Origin: JBNJEM01 sp051745935
GTDB lineage: Bacteria > Planctomycetota > Planctomycetia > Pirellulales > Pirellulaceae
Direction of reading: 5' to 3'
Assembly (NCBI GenBank): GCA_051745935.1
Contig: JBNJEM010000132.1
Coordinates: 1 to 14,004, forward strand
Length of the DNA stretch: 14,004 bases
Shown piece after piece: positions 14,004 to 14,004 of the stretch. The position numbers and the translations under genes are program-made. Each line of letters starts with the position of its first letter. Position 1 is the first letter of the stretch. A model generated the notes under the pieces. It was not told the DNA's origin. It made no database searches and worked only from the letters and a program-made list of their open reading frames with translations.

Positions 14004-14004
14004 G

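Overview
The window looks like a piece of a Planctomycetota (or closely related PVC-group) chromosome, probably from an environmental genome. This is inferred from gene content: two Tat-exported Gfo/Idh/MocA oxidoreductases, an exported type I sulfatase, a SUMF1-like/sialidase fusion, a second sialidase-like protein, a SGNH hydrolase with a signal peptide, a class II CPD photolyase and the remains of a PEP-CTERM-type protein. No rRNA or tRNA was seen, and nothing here fixes the genus.

Layout. Bases 1-205 hold two copies and a fading third of a 92-bp tandem repeat. Three plus-strand genes follow: a SGNH hydrolase (558-1862) and two Gfo/Idh/MocA oxidoreductases (2014-3420 and 3742-4824). A 102-bp repeat lies twice in tandem between the two oxidoreductases, and a third diverged copy lies at 4999-5100. 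That third copy cuts off what looks like the start of a secreted-protein gene (4908-5015) that still has a ribosome binding site and a TATAAT box. On the minus strand are a sulfatase (5134-6525), a SUMF1-like/sialidase fusion (7001-9016) and a small hydrophilic ORF just upstream of it (9046-9237). The divergent intergenic region at about 9238-9704 contains two clear inverted repeats, one with perfect 14-bp arms.

The stretch 9705-10205 is a graveyard: the first quarter of a dihydrodipicolinate synthase/N-acetylneuraminate lyase-family gene is joined to a frameshifted, stop-interrupted fragment of an Rpn/DUF4351-type nuclease gene. An intact secreted sialidase-like gene (10259-11458) follows, then the frameshifted tail of a probable PEP-CTERM protein (about 11468-11888), an intact class II photolyase (12030-13403), and the C-terminal part of an unrecognised minus-strand protein running off the right edge (13515-14003).

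Functional reading. The exported hydrolases (SGNH esterase-like, sulfatase, two Asp-box sialidase-like proteins) and the oxidoreductases fit use of decorated, sulfated polysaccharide or glycoconjugate, as is common in planctomycetes. The genes are not packed into one tight operon: gaps are 150-570 bp, orientation changes, and repeats and pseudogenes lie between them. It reads as accessory, rearranged territory. I did not find a clearly new defence or mobile system. The least explained items are the 102-bp repeat family, the 9364-9483 palindromes and the SUMF1-like/sialidase fusion.
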